Positions 52,201 to 63,736 of a stretch of DNA of 64,000 bases are shown here, piece by piece. The notes under the pieces were generated by a model, which saw only the letters and a list, made by a program, of their open reading frames with translations, searched no databases and was not told the origin of the DNA. A program made the translations under genes and the position numbers. Source of the DNA: Dipetalonema caudispina (lineage: Eukaryota; Nematoda; Chromadorea; Rhabditida; Onchocercidae); assembly GCA_013365325.1 (NCBI GenBank), contig JABVXV010000024.1, positions 411,057 through 475,056 on the forward strand, read 5' to 3'. Each line of letters begins with the position of its first letter. Position 1 is the first letter of the stretch.

Positions 52201-54961
52201 CTGCGTGAAATCTCTATCAACAGATCCAACCATTGCAGTAGAGATTTATTCCTGTAAAAAGTGCACATTTAAACATTTCGGAGATTCATTGAGATATCTC
52301 AGGAGTTTGACTAAAGAAGAATACATTTACTACAATCGAATTATGTTTTGCAGTTCTGAAAAGTTGTGAAAGTCAGATCTCAGAAACTTGTCGAGCACAA
52401 ACTATACAATTAAAGAAGGAAACTTGTGATTGTGTTGAGAGTACTCGATCAGAACTCAAAAAACGACTTGCTTCTATTGCACAAGCCATCAAAGATGTTA
52501 GTTAGTGAACTCGAAATTATCATTTCATTCATGAAAAAAAGGTAAGCTTAATTAATGACTTCTTCGAAACAGTAAGTTACCTTAGTATGCAGCACTAGAT
52601 TAATGCAAATTTTATAAGGAATTAACTCCATCTTTTCGGTATATATATCATTTATGATCTCTCATATTTTCCAGCATTTTTTAGTTTTTAGGAAGGTTTT
52701 TGTAAAACAAAATAAATTTTTACCTTCTATACCTTTAAACCAGAAAGTCTTGCAAGATCCTTCATTACACTGTTCAGCAGCGATCATGAATAGCTTTCGG
52801 TTTCCAATTTTCTCTTTAGGGCACTCAGACGATAGTGATAGAAGAAAATTTGTCAAACTTTCCTCTCTATCTCGCGTCATTTTATCGTATGGCAGAACAA
52901 CTTAGTTGTAATGTCTGAGATTTTCCAGCAGTTTGAATAAGAATGTATTTAAAGATAAAGGCGTTGAAATTGCAAGCTTTGCAAATTTTCTTGAATTAAG
53001 TACTGATTAATTTTTTTATTTAAAACTTTAGCTACCAAATTCTGGGATCTCAGTTCAACTAAACCTTAAAAGAGTGAAAAATAGAACAAAAACATGATCC
53101 AACGTTTTCAGAAGTCTCAATATTATCATTGTGGAATTTTATTTAATGATGGTTGGAATGATGGCTGAGGAATTAAAAAATTCGCATAACTTTTCCAGAA
53201 AATCGTCAATTGAGAGTAGCTATGTTTCCAATGAGCTCAATTAGTACTTTCAACTTTCGTAAGCAAAGATTCCAAATTTCTCTATTTCCTTGAAAGAAAA
53301 ACTTGCAGAAAACAGAAAAAAAATGCAATTAATGTTATGGAAAATTGCAGGAGCGAAAGAAATAGTTTTTCATAGTATCTTTAATATATGTTCAGAAAAT
53401 TTCAGTTTCTTAATACAACTGAAAAATTTCTGTTGTCCAATCATTAGAGAAAGTAGCAAAAAAAATTTACCTCACGTTAACTTACTTCATTTTAATTTTT
53501 TACTTTGAAAAAAGATAAGATTTCGTCAATTACTCGGTACGTTACAGCAAATTTTTACAAGAAAAAGATAGGTACGCTACATTTCTAGAGATTGGTATTG
53601 TTACAACTTAAAAGACATCATGACGATGAATTGATATCTGAAAAAATAAACTAACAGATTAATAACCAAACAATATTTCTTAATTACTTCTGTATGCTCA
53701 GAAAGTAAACATCATCAAAGAGATTATCCTTTTTTTTTCTCTGTCTCTCTCTTTGACATGTTTTTTTAAGGTTAAACTTTTGTCAAAATGTAATATACAA
53801 TATATATTTGAGATTATCTATGGAAGAAATATATGTTGCATATAGTTTGTAATTATTTTCATTCTTTTAATTGATGATGACAATTTTGTAGGTATTACAC
53901 GCAACACGTCAAAATCATTTCAAAGTACATAGCCGTAGTTATAATTGTATTCGTAGGATAGAGTATATCTCAATTATATATTGTAAACTATCCTTCGAGA
54001 ACATACGTATCCGAAATTTTGTTTAATTGTTTCTGTAACAAGTAGGGTTGCTGTTTTGTTGGTATTATATTGTCTTATTCAATAGTAACATAAAATTAAA
54101 GCATAACTTTTGACTCAAATAATTTAGCTCCTTCAGGACTTCATTAATGAGTAGTACTCTTTGTAACGATACATTTTAGGCCATTGATAGTAACGATCGT
54201 GGTGCAGCATCAATCGGCGGTGGTAGCAAAGTAGATCAGTGTGTATCAAGCATCAAAACTTTAGTGTTAGCATTTGAAATATTTGGATTATTTTCTGAAA
54301 TTTTTATTTTTTTAACCGGTACTATACTTTCTCTTTCAACTTTTCGTAAAATTTCCAATGCAAGAGAAGTCACATAAATTTCATTCTGTGCTTTTTGCCT
54401 TTCCAACTTTAGTTGGTGCAAGACATATTCAAGTTTATCCGTCTGACTAGCATAGCGGTCGAATTTCCCGCGGTATATATCGGATGAGACATATTAATAT
54501 ACTGCGAAACATTAACGACTAAGTTCTCGTACTTAAATTTGAATGTATATTTAGAAGGACACCAGTGAACGATTGGATTGAGGTTATCGATAAGGCACTA
54601 GAAAAATGCTTGAAGAAAAAGCCAGCAGGGCAAAGTCTTGGCCTCGATTCGCTCGTCAATGTCGGTTGCCGAAAGGTTTTGATTTAGAAATTTTTTTTTC
54701 ACTCTTGAATGACTTCATAAACTTTGTTGAATTGGAATTACAGAGGATAGGAGACTAAACTTAAATCAAAAAACTGTTCAGCAAGTCAAAAATGGAAATA
54801 TCAATGTTGTTGAATACTCATATTTCATTTTAAAGGTAATTGCGGACACTACGGGAACAGCACATATGCAATTGAAGACAGGATTTGACTTCATCAACAA
54901 TTTAATGGATGCAATGGTGGATCGATCAGGGCGCTTTTGCGGTGGTGTACATTGTGGATGA
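49277..54961 (+). CDS. Secreted cysteine-rich protein, unrecognised family
   Basis: Exons, all in phase: 49277-49321, 50701-50822, 51215-51353, 51640-51827, 51915-52051, 52354-52496, 54180-54238, 54555-54675, 54836-54961; about 359 residues. The start ATG follows a tttcag acceptor by seven bases. The N-terminus (MKHWLELYIPVALCMTFVW) is a signal peptide; there is no later membrane segment and no KDEL-type tail. About 20 Cys follow, in an even number and partly as CxxC or CxC (CQSC, CSIC, CDC), which implies disulfides. The Cys-containing segments recur every 40-60 residues between amphipathic helices (for example SISDHILIYSRLAFC and RSELKKRLASIAQAIKD), suggesting repeated small helical Cys domains, as in several nematode-only secreted families. 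The C-terminus is RFCGGVHCG. No catalytic motif is seen. Secretion to pseudocoelom, cuticle or host is inferred; the exact role is unknown. The intron at 52497-54179 is the largest. Confidence 0.8.
49521..49562. repeat. GA-rich microsatellite
   Basis: Imperfect gag/gaga units over about 40 bases, in the first intron of the Cys-rich gene. Confidence 0.85.
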
Positions 54962-54966
54962 ATAAA
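54961..54966 (+). terminator. AATAAA overlapping the stop codon
   Basis: The last base of the TGA stop of the Cys-rich gene is the first base of AATAAA. If used for cleavage it would leave a 3' UTR of only about 15-20 bases. Further hexamer variants downstream are possible. Confidence 0.35.
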
Positions 54967-55843
54967 AATTTGCAGAACTTCAAAAATCTTTGAAAATTTG
55001 TAGATTTTATAAGCCAAAATAACACAAGACTCTCTCTCACTGATTTTCTGAGCGAATTTTTGTTATTTTTTGGAAATTTTTGAACTTTTAAAATCATAAT
55101 GTTTTGAACTTTCATTAAATTTTCATCTTTTAAATGTAATTGCTGTTAGAATGATACGTCATTATCTTTATTTACAATTATCTGACTTTGAAGTAATGCG
55201 ATAAATTATATATTGCTTAAATTGGAAATTTCATTAGTTTCGGAAATTTATGACCTATGGGTCAAAATGATCAGCACCTGAATTTTTCCGCTTTTGCGCT
55301 TGATGATTATTTTCATTTATACCTTATATCTCGTACTACGATAGACTATTATATAAGAAAAGTTTGGAAAACTGCTTAACAGTTTTTTTCAGCATTTCCA
55401 GGATATTTTGAATTACCGTTAGTCGATTGAAAGTAACTTAATCCATACTTCTTTTCAAGTTACATGAAGGAAACGGTACGGAAAAGAAATTTCATCAATA
55501 ATGAGCTTAACATGTTTCTTGCTATCAAAATGATTTTCTTATCATGCACAGTTGTTGTTTAGGGATGTATACAGTGTCAAAAATTCCTCCGGTTGAATAG
55601 GTCAATGTACATGATAGAAGTGATTGATCAAACTGAAGGCTTATAGATTAGAATCAACAGTCCTGGGATAGCTATATTCAGCCTATTACCGGATACAATC
55701 CCTTCTTATATTCATCTTAACAATATTGAGACGTTGTAGTGAAATGCCAATCAGTATTCGAAGTGTATCATGAAATGCGTTCATTTCAAATTGTAATTTC
55801 TGTGGATCATCGATGCAAAGGTCGATCAATTTTCCTTCAATAT
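54967..55843. other. Convergent intergenic region
   Basis: About 880 bases separate the 3' ends of the Cys-rich gene (+) and the four-helix membrane protein gene (-). No exon was recognised; it should hold the 3' UTRs. Confidence 0.6.
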
Positions 55844-55844
55844 C

Positions 55845-55850
55845 TTTATT
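55845..55850 (-). terminator. AATAAA overlapping the stop codon of the membrane-protein gene
   Basis: On the minus strand the TAA stop (55851-55849) runs directly into AATAAAG, the hexamer sharing two bases with the stop. As in the convergent neighbour, this would give an extremely short 3' UTR if used. Confidence 0.35.
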
Positions 55851-57151
55851 AATTCATAGCTCGTCTTGGGAACTGATATTCCGATTCCGGTTCACGCATC
55901 TCATACTTTATTTCCCAATAAAATCGCCAGCTTGCATTGAAACCGATGATAAATGGTACTAATGAACAAAGCGCTACCAAAATATGAGATTGAAAGTGGA
56001 TTCTGGAAAAAGTTTAAAATTTTGAGTCTGAATTTTAGAAGAAAAATGTTGGATCTTTTCATTTCTCAAATCTTCATATCAAGCTTTAATCAGTGAAACA
56101 TTCGTATTATGAGAAGAAGTCAGAATATATTTCAACATAGTTGGGGTCAATTTTGATTATTTCTCACTCGAACTTCATTTTCTTTTCTTTAGATTTAAAC
56201 TTCATTTGAACAGTATTAGTAAATCATGTTGAAATGTTTCAGATACAAAAATTAATTGTGCTCATCTTTCTGAAATTCAAAATAACAGTGGTTACCTTAA
56301 GGATGTATACTGAAATGGTCCAATGGTATATATGCCCATGATTCCGATAATAATACATGTAGTGAATATAACAATGATGCAAAATAATGATAACATAAAA
56401 TGCATACATAAGAGATAAGATAATTTATAACGCCATCCCGTATATAAGAACCAAAAAAGTCGTAACTGCGTAAGTCCAATGATCGCAAATAGTATTCCTG
56501 CAATCAGTATCAGTATCAGTATCAAGTACGTTAAACTACATTCATCTCTTGAGTCTCAATTCATGATTTAACATAATACAATGTAAGATCTTAATGTGAA
56601 ATCAATCTTCAAGATAATTGGTTCAGTTCTAATTACTATCTGAATTCCTTTTTTATGCATTTTTATGCGCAATTGTTATTATCATAATTACTACTATTAA
56701 TTAGCGATACTTTTCTATACATAACAAACCGCTAACAGGCTTCTGGAATACCAATCCTTGTAGCACAGAATACACAACAGTAAGTAGTGAAAGGCATAAT
56801 TCGACAGAAATTGCATTTAATATTCTTATATCTGAAAATTTTAGATGGAATTTCAAAATTCGAATCGTTTTCACTACACCATAAAATGTCAATCATTTAC
56901 AATTCAGAATTTCATCTCAACAATTGTGAGGTAACGGAATATATATTTTATTTTCAGCATAATAATTACTCTATTTGTTAAGTTACAGTGAAGCTTTCAT
57001 ATTTAGACTTTTTCGCCAATCCATTCAATTAATAACCGAAACATGCACAAATAATAACACCGATAATCTAAAATATGCTAATTAATAACGAGGAAGTATC
57101 ACCTTCAATATGAAACCGATCATGTGATCTATTTGAATCAGTCGATTTCAT
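55849..57151 (-). CDS. Small four-helix membrane protein, unrecognised
   Basis: Four exons join in phase: 57151-57103, 56831-56730, 56497-56296, 56002-55849 (stop), giving 168 residues. The ATG lies three bases after a tgttgtcag acceptor, as expected for trans-splicing. The N-terminus (MKSTDSNRSHDRFHIED) is polar and lacks a signal peptide. Four hydrophobic segments follow: VELCLSLLTVVYSVLQGLVF, ILFAIIGLTQLRLFWFLYTG, a long one with LSLFCIIVIFTTCIIIGIMG, and ILVALCSLVPFIIGFNASW. The C-terminus (EMREPESEYQFPRRAMN) is charged, with an acidic part and YQFP, which resembles a YxxPhi-type sorting signal. Topology with both ends in the cytosol is the natural reading. The layout recalls LAPTM or tetraspan families, but the Cys signature of tetraspanins (CCG) is absent and I cannot assign a family. 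Confidence 0.8.
56503..56526. repeat. Hexamer repeat next to a splice acceptor
   Basis: Four units of atcagt (the last imperfect) lie immediately upstream, on the minus strand, of the acceptor of exon three of the four-helix protein gene, so the repeat forms the end of that intron. Confidence 0.85.
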
Positions 57152-57156
57152 TTTCT

Positions 57157-59356
57157 GACAACAACGCTCACACACCGTACTATGAGTAGCAATGTCAACT
57201 AATTTATCTTATTGTTAATTTTATAATTTTAAAATCCCTTGTATAATGCAAAATATAACAACTTATTCAGAACGGTCAATTTCATTAAAAATAATAACGA
57301 TGCTTCTATTAAAATTTTTCCAGACTCATTAGGAAACTTTCAATTGATTCATCTTCTTTTTTTTTCCTTCTCCTTACAACAAAGATTCATATAAATTAAT
57401 TATAGAACTTCCACTTGTTATGTAAAAGCACTTTTACCATTTAAACAATATAAGAAGAAGCTTAATTGATACATTTAAAGAACCGTAAATTTCCCTAAAG
57501 AAGCCCAGTAGTAATGGCTTTGTACTACTGTATATTACTGCATTACCATATTAAAATACACTGCACTTCTTTTTCGGATATTTTTCATATTCCCGAAATG
57601 CAACATATAAAAATTATTAAACAATAGAGTTGAAGGAGAATTCCGGAATAAAAACTTATGAGATCAACTGGATCTTTGCATGATAATCGATGCATGAATT
57701 TAAATAATTCCGCTGGTTTCAACTTATTCAGAATAGCTTGCAACAATCATAGCGAGAAAAGATGTGAAAACGTATATCCTCAGTACTTTGCTAATTTGTT
57801 TTCCGAAGAATTTTAGATATATGATTGACTTGATGAAAAAAGTGCGGGTATTTTAGAAAGCCAAGTGAAAAACGATAAAGTAAGAAAGCCCACTAAATAC
57901 TACAAGCGATACGGTATCAAAAGTCAATAAATCAAGTAGATCACTACATAACAGCAAGTTTTATATGGTCATCAAAATCAGTTTTGTGTTAAAAGGATCA
58001 GTGTCAAGAAACTAATAATTTTTAGCGAAGATCTATCCCGAACTACAAACATTTGAATTAACCCTTTTGAAATTTGGTAAATCAATCAGTTTTTTTTTAG
58101 CTAAATCTTTATGGAATAATTTGATAATAGAAGTTTTGAAAAACCCATGAGAAAAAGTGACACCAATTCTTATTCTATCTGAAAATCTTTTTTTTATAAA
58201 GATTTCCCTAAAAATAAATTTTAGTAGAAATAATTAAATTTCTGTGAGTCTCGAAGTATTTTAATCAAATTGGTAAATGAGAAGAAAACATTCAGAAGAG
58301 TATTAAATCGATATATTGCAATACACGGGATGAAAACATGACTTAATATCTATCCTTAATACTTCTCGCCAATCACTTAATCCAACCAAGTTCAAAATGA
58401 AATCTGCATATTTCGTATATATTTCATTGTCACTACTAAAAAAAAAGTCTAATTTTCATGAGACAATAAATTTTGCGCTATATTATGCAGGCTTATGTCA
58501 TATTATCACAAATGGTGATATTGTGTTGATAAAAACTTGTCTTCTTGCTATTCATAATCCTGCTGCCGAACTTTATAAGTTTGACAGCTCAGATCAGTAT
58601 ATTAGAAGGAATGCAACTTGATAAACAAGAATAAGACGTAAAAAAGGGAGGAACCCTAATTCTCAATGGAACCTAATTCTCAATGGAAATTAAAGGTACA
58701 TTTTGCTCTAATAATGGTCAAAATTATGGTTTAAAAAAAAAGATACAGAAATCAAAAAACTTTGAGTTTAATAAACGTGATAGGATATCGTGATCGGGTC
58801 AAACCCAAAAAAACCGGTTTTCAGGAAAATTATCGCAGGTAACTTTCCATGTCTTCAGTTAAAATTTAAAATGATAAAACTATGAGAATGACGCGATGAT
58901 TTTGACGAATTGCAGGAAATAAAATTCTGATAAACATGTTAGAAAGTGGGAAACAGTCGTAAGTCAGTAAATTATTAGAAGATTATAAAACCAACTTATA
59001 CATGAGCAGATTTCCAAAAAGCAAAAAACGAAAAAGAAATGTGACACTATTTTTTAGTGCACACCGGAAACTGTTAATTCATTCAAAACAAAAAATACAA
59101 CATTTTAACAATTTCTTTAAATTGTACAAAACTTGAATGTACCGTCACTGTTAGCAAATTCTTGGAAAGTACTTGAAAAAAAAAGTTAAAATTCACAACT
59201 TACTAATCCAACTTAACATAACCGCTCATCGAAAAACAACTAAGAAATATTTCAAATAATCGGGTAAAAAATAAAACAGCAGGAAAATTCTATTCTACAA
59301 CTAGGCTCACAATCGAATAACATATCACAGTAAGCATCAATGACAAAATAAAGTTC
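57157..59356. other. Intergenic, no gene seen
   Basis: Holds the promoter of the four-helix protein gene and the 3' UTR of CDK5RAP3, both minus strand. A 74-codon plus-strand open frame at 58397-58621 has no supporting signals. An imperfect duplication of about 17 bases (ggaacctaattctcaat) occurs at 58650-58684. Confidence 0.6.
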
Positions 59357-62300
59357 TCAAGAAGTCATCAGTACAGCATTTATACCACCCATAATGTTTA
59401 CTTTCCTTCCCTTATACATTTTCGAGATTTCTTCTTCAATCTGAAAAAAAAGAACGATGAACACTAAACCAATGTTGTTCAATTGAAATTCTTTTTTGCT
59501 TTCGGTCACTGAACAATTATAGAATTGAATAACCTTGCAAATAAATGCTGGGAGAAATTAACGAAAAACGTACTTCCTTCTGCAACATTTTGCTAGTCTC
59601 ACAAATCCTACTCAATGTTTCATGCGCTTTCTGCATATTAATTCGCATTTCACTCTGTTTCTCTATCATCAATTCCGTCATTTTTGCGTAACGTTTTTCC
59701 AAAGAACGTTTCTGCTCCAAAGTTTCCACCAACTTTTCAACATACCTCAAATCAACGCAACTATATTTCCACTTCTTCAACTTTAAAATTTGGAATTCCG
59801 AATTCACAAAGTCACATATATAAACAGTTTTGAAGAAAAGCGAAAAAATGAAAATTAAACAAGTGGTTCAAAACTATGTCCAAAAAACTTTTAAAAAAAT
59901 GGTAGGATTTTTTTCTTAACTCTTTTTACAATAAAACGATTGGTGATTTCGTTATTAAGCTTATTAATATTATTATTGCTTAAAATTTACTGAGGTGAGG
60001 AACGCATCCGAAACAAATGAGCTTTTTGAGGATCAATTAATTTGCTGATAATATCGCTCACATGCATCGACCATTTGTCAATTTTTTCCACGGTGACCTG
60101 CAAAAACCATGAACTTTCGAAACTATTTGTTACTAAAATTAGGAACGTTCTTCTTGAAGAGAATATTTCTCATAAAGAATTTTAGAGAATAAAAAAGTAA
60201 GAAAGTAAAACAAGTAACGGAAAAAAATTACCTTTCTTAGTGCTGCAGGTCGTTCTTCCATTCCTAATATGTAAATATCGGACACGCTTTCCATAGTTTC
60301 ATCCTCTCTTCGTATTACCAAAAATTTTTCCAACTATAGAAAGTAACTTAACACTTAATTGAAAGCAAAAGGATGCAAAAACTGTTTTAACATCTGTTAT
60401 TCAATGTTAATAGAAAAGAATTATGGAATAATTACAACAGTTCACCTCTCTTAATTCGAAGTAAATAAGATTCCGGGTCTGTGGATTTTCCAGTATCGTT
60501 AGTGCATCTAAGCCTCGAGCTACTCCATCGTTAACATCACCTATAATAAAAACTTTAGAAAAGTTCAGATAGACCAGATTAAGCCGACAAATAAGTTTCG
60601 CCACATTTTTAGTGGAAAAATTATCAATAAAACTACTTCGATTTACCTTTTTCGTCTCCAACGACTTCAATTTGAAATCCATTATCACCAAAATCAATTT
60701 CATTATCAGAAATAATAAGATCGTCGCCAAAATCTATTTCTTCAGCGCTGTTTGCCTGATAATATGTATAATATTTCCGTACGATAGAACAAACCAAAAA
60801 AAAACCGAAATGCATTTGCAGTGTAAGTATAACGGAAAATACAGATAATTGATATAACTCTTTCCAATAAACTAAAACTGAAAATAAACTCAGTCATAAA
60901 AATGTAAATTCAAAAGCAAAAATAAATTACTACATCCTCCTTCATCCAACTATCCAAAGAAGGCAATTCAATGCGTGCTGGTTTTGCACCATTCTTCCAT
61001 TCGTAAACTGTAACTTTTGATCCTTTTTCCATCAATAAACGGCATAATGGTAACAAAACAATATTTGGTGTCTCGTTCCTGAACAAAAAGAAAAAATAAA
61101 CAGGAAACAGTGGAAATAGAAAAAATATATAAGACCATTTTTGGCGCAAATAACATTAATATTAATCAAATAGCATCAGCTAGACAAAAAATCCCAAATC
61201 AAATCTGTGCAATTCCGTAAGCTTCCTTTGTGACAGTTTTGACCAACACTATCCCTGCTAGCTTTTTTTGAAGTTTTATAGAATTATTTCCAACAAATTT
61301 CTCCCACTTGTTTTCAAAACGATTATAAGAATGACTTACTGATGTAGATATGCCTGGAACTGTTCATAATACTGAAGTGGTTCATTCAAAGATGATAAGG
61401 ACTTTGTTATTTCGTCCAAAAACGATGGCAAACCATCCAACAACGATAGTATTTCTCGCTTTAAGTGAACACCTGAGGATATTAGTAATTTTGTCGAGAA
61501 AGGGAAAATTAGAAATACTGATAGAATGCCTGGATGATAACAGAAAACGATATACTAAAATTTTACTAGAAAGAATGATATACTGAAAATTCGAATATCA
61601 AAACTATACGATTCTACTATAAACTTTCAATTTCATACCTTCAATACCCATTCTCGAAAGTTCCTTCTCATACTGTTTCTTGCTGTCAACCATTTGCTTT
61701 GCATAATCTCTTTCCTTTTTTACACAGTCCTAAAAATTTTTAATTGTATTTAGTATATCCATAAGCACAACTACTAACTTTGTGTATCAAAAAAAGTTAG
61801 AACGATACGGTGATTGTTTGGTCATATTTCGAAATCTGCTTTTTCAGAGCTGGGATCTCATATTGAACCATCCTTTGAAGGAATTGAGCTGCTTCTGCCA
61901 AATGAATATTCCCTTTCTTATACATTTGTTGAATTTGCTGAAAAGTTCGTTTTAGTAAGTTCGTTTCGATCATTACATTAAAAATCTAATAAATATCTTC
62001 CCGAATCTCATTTCATATCCCAACTATTTCATATCGATTACATGTTTTGCTTTACTTTATAACGGGGTTGACGCAAGGAAAAAGACTACAGTTTTTTTCT
62101 CAAGATAATATTATTCACACCATCCAATCGTTCATCCTCTGCGACGAATAATATCCCAAAAAATTCTTTGTGCCCTTCTCTGTGTCTTTCAGAATGTCGA
62201 CGATTTGAACACAGTGAAAATAATTTATATCTGCAAAATATCTTGTGGAAAAATTATTAAGTGTAAAAAATTTCTAAAATACAACGTAAAATCCAGTACA

Positions 62301-62464
62301 CTTAAAAACAAATACATTTTTCGAATACTTACAGGAACCTTGGAGTAATTTCACGATCCGTTCATCTTCCGGCATATCTCGGATTGCCGCACTAATCTTT
62401 TCACGGATAACCATTACATTTTTTTGCCAATCCTTATTACAGTGTCGTCGACTGAGCAACCAAT
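59357..62464 (-). CDS. CDK5RAP3: CDK5RAP3 / C53, UFMylation and ER-phagy adaptor (first exon missing)
   Basis: Twelve phase-consistent exons: 62464-62333, 62230-62121, 61937-61809, 61729-61639, 61472-61340, 61078-60934, 60755-60647, 60540-60446, 60333-60232, 60097-59991, 59745-59574, 59440-59357; about 469 residues (human 506). CDK5RAP3 joins UFL1 and UFBP1 in the ER-bound UFM1 ligase and bridges UFM1 and ATG8 in ER-phagy. Family signatures run end to end: DWLLSRRHC, REKISAAIRDMPE, YFHCVQIVDILKDTEKGTKN, YYSSQRMNDW, VQYEIPALKKQI, KVTVY EWKNG, GVARGLDALTILENPQTRN, SSPQYVEKLVETLEQK, and the C-terminal ISKMYKGRKVNIMGG. The central disordered segment (exon seven) has two IDFG motifs in acidic context where human has IDWG. 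The visible N-terminus begins at the Trp of the conserved LLDWL, so roughly 10-18 residues are encoded by an upstream exon I could not place. Exon eleven uses a tttgag acceptor. Confidence 0.95.
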
Positions 62465-62786
62465 CTGAAACAATACCCAATGAGAATGCGATATGGTTGT
62501 CGCGAATGTTGTTCGAATAACTTTCGCGAAGGATGGAATAATATATATCTTGTAATTAGAGCAATTAATGTTTCATTTAGTAATGAACCCATTCATTTCA
62601 TAGTTAACAATAATCATTTAACTTATACTCATCCTTGTCTAAGATGAGATATTAACACAATACGTCTTTGTTGTTTGTAGTTAGGAAAGGTCAAATTCAA
62701 ATCCAAACAATGTACTGACCTTTGTTTACATGTTTTCAATAACGTATGTCCTTTGTTTCATATACATAAGCTAAAATGGTAAACAT

Positions 62787-62847
62787 TGTCTTTTGTGTCA
62801 TATGTTTACGCCAAAGGTGTCTTTTGTGTCATATGTTTACGCCAAAG
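62787..62847. repeat. Tandem duplication of 31 bases
   Basis: Two copies of the unit beginning tgtcttttgtgtcatatg and ending gccaaagg stand head to tail (62787-62817 and 62818-62847). A more diverged relative (tatgtcctttgtttcatata) precedes them at about 62745. Confidence 0.9.
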
Positions 62848-62934
62848 TTAAAACAATGCTTCCTATTGACCACTCCCACTAACTTATTCACCTATTTAAC
62901 CGGTCTACCTCCGGACCTGGATCATATCTCACAA

Positions 62935-63160
62935 TTGGGTTGACTCCGAGCAGTCGCTATTGGATCGACAAACTCAAGTTCAATTTACCTGTTATTTCAA
63001 CAGTTATCACAGTTGGGTTGACTCCGAGCAGTCGCTATTGGATCGACAAACTCAAGTTTAGTTTACCTGTTATTTCAACAGTTATCACAATCGGGTTGAC
63101 TCCGAGCAGTAGCTATTGGATCGACTCTTTCTTTATTCAATTTGGCTGTTATTCTAATTA
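62935..63160. repeat. 78-base tandem repeat, nearly three copies
   Basis: Units start at 62937, 63015 and 63093, exactly 78 bases apart, each beginning gggttgactccgagcagt. The first two are almost identical; the third diverges after its first 33 bases. Because 78 is a multiple of three, one plus-strand frame stays open through the array (62940-63161) and would encode a 26-residue repeat, but no start, stop or splice context makes this a credible gene. Confidence 0.92.
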
Positions 63161-63325
63161 AATTCTACTGTCAAATAATATATTACCAAAATAAGTTACT
63201 GGTTTGATTCTCTGTACCAATACACATCAGAAATCAGTCAGCAATTCAATTAACTTCCACTTCTAATCCAAACAACTTTCACTACAACAAAAAATTTTTC
63301 ATGATGCCACGAGCCGGGAGGTACG

Positions 63326-63736
63326 ATGTCGACCTCTCTAAACAAATCTGCACAACCAACAGTCGAAAGAATTTGCAAACTTCTTGAGGATACCAAGAAG
63401 CTTGATGTAACGCCGCCAGATCAAAACCTGCCATTAGAAGAACAACAACAGCAATACGAAACCAAAAAGCGGATTGTCGAGGATCAAATCAAACTATTCG
63501 AATTGTATGTTAGTACGCTGGAATCGATCAACCAAAAATGGCTGGAATTCATACAGCAATCTACAACAGTAACGAAGAAAAAGAAGGATAAGAAAGGTAA
63601 GAAAGGACGGAAGGACAAGTTGAGGGATATATTTGATGACATTACGGCACAACTATTTGTTGAGGAAACCGGAGTTGAACGGATGTCCAGCGAATCCAGT
63701 GATGATTTAGCAGAATCTCAACGAAATCCTGAATGA
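63326..63736 (+). pseudogene. Gag-like protein of a probable Pao/BEL LTR retroelement, interrupted
   Basis: The frame starts 15 bases after cacgagccgggagg, a leader resembling those of Pao/BEL elements, and encodes 136 residues: an N-terminal helical segment (RICKLLEDTKKLD, then KRIVEDQIKLFELYVSTLES and NQKWLEF), a Lys-rich patch (KKKKDKKGKKGRKDK) and an acidic tail. A helical N-terminus with a KW residue pair and no introns fits retroelement Gag. The same frame stays open after the TGA at 63734-63736 as far as a TAG at 63926-63928, and again from there to the window end. So this is either a decayed copy with stops, or a protein ending at the TGA. No zinc knuckle or protease is visible before the edge. 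Family assignment is an inference from layout and general sequence character; a host coiled-coil gene remains possible. Confidence 0.45.

Larger units (their letters stand above)
62465..63325. other. Region between CDK5RAP3 and the gag-like frame
   Basis: Contains a 31-base duplication and a 78-base tandem array, described separately. It should also hold the first exon and promoter of CDK5RAP3 (minus strand) unless these lie beyond the repeats. If the gag-like frame belongs to an LTR element, the repeats are probably in its LTR or leader; I could not delimit an LTR because the element's right end is outside the window. Confidence 0.5.

Noticed and set aside
58397..58621. 74-codon plus-strand frame between the four-helix gene and CDK5RAP3
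   Set aside because: No acceptor, no neighbours in phase, no recognised motif.
62940..63161. 73-codon frame through the 78-base array as a repeat-protein gene
   Set aside because: Openness follows from the unit length being a multiple of three; no start or termination context independent of the repeat.
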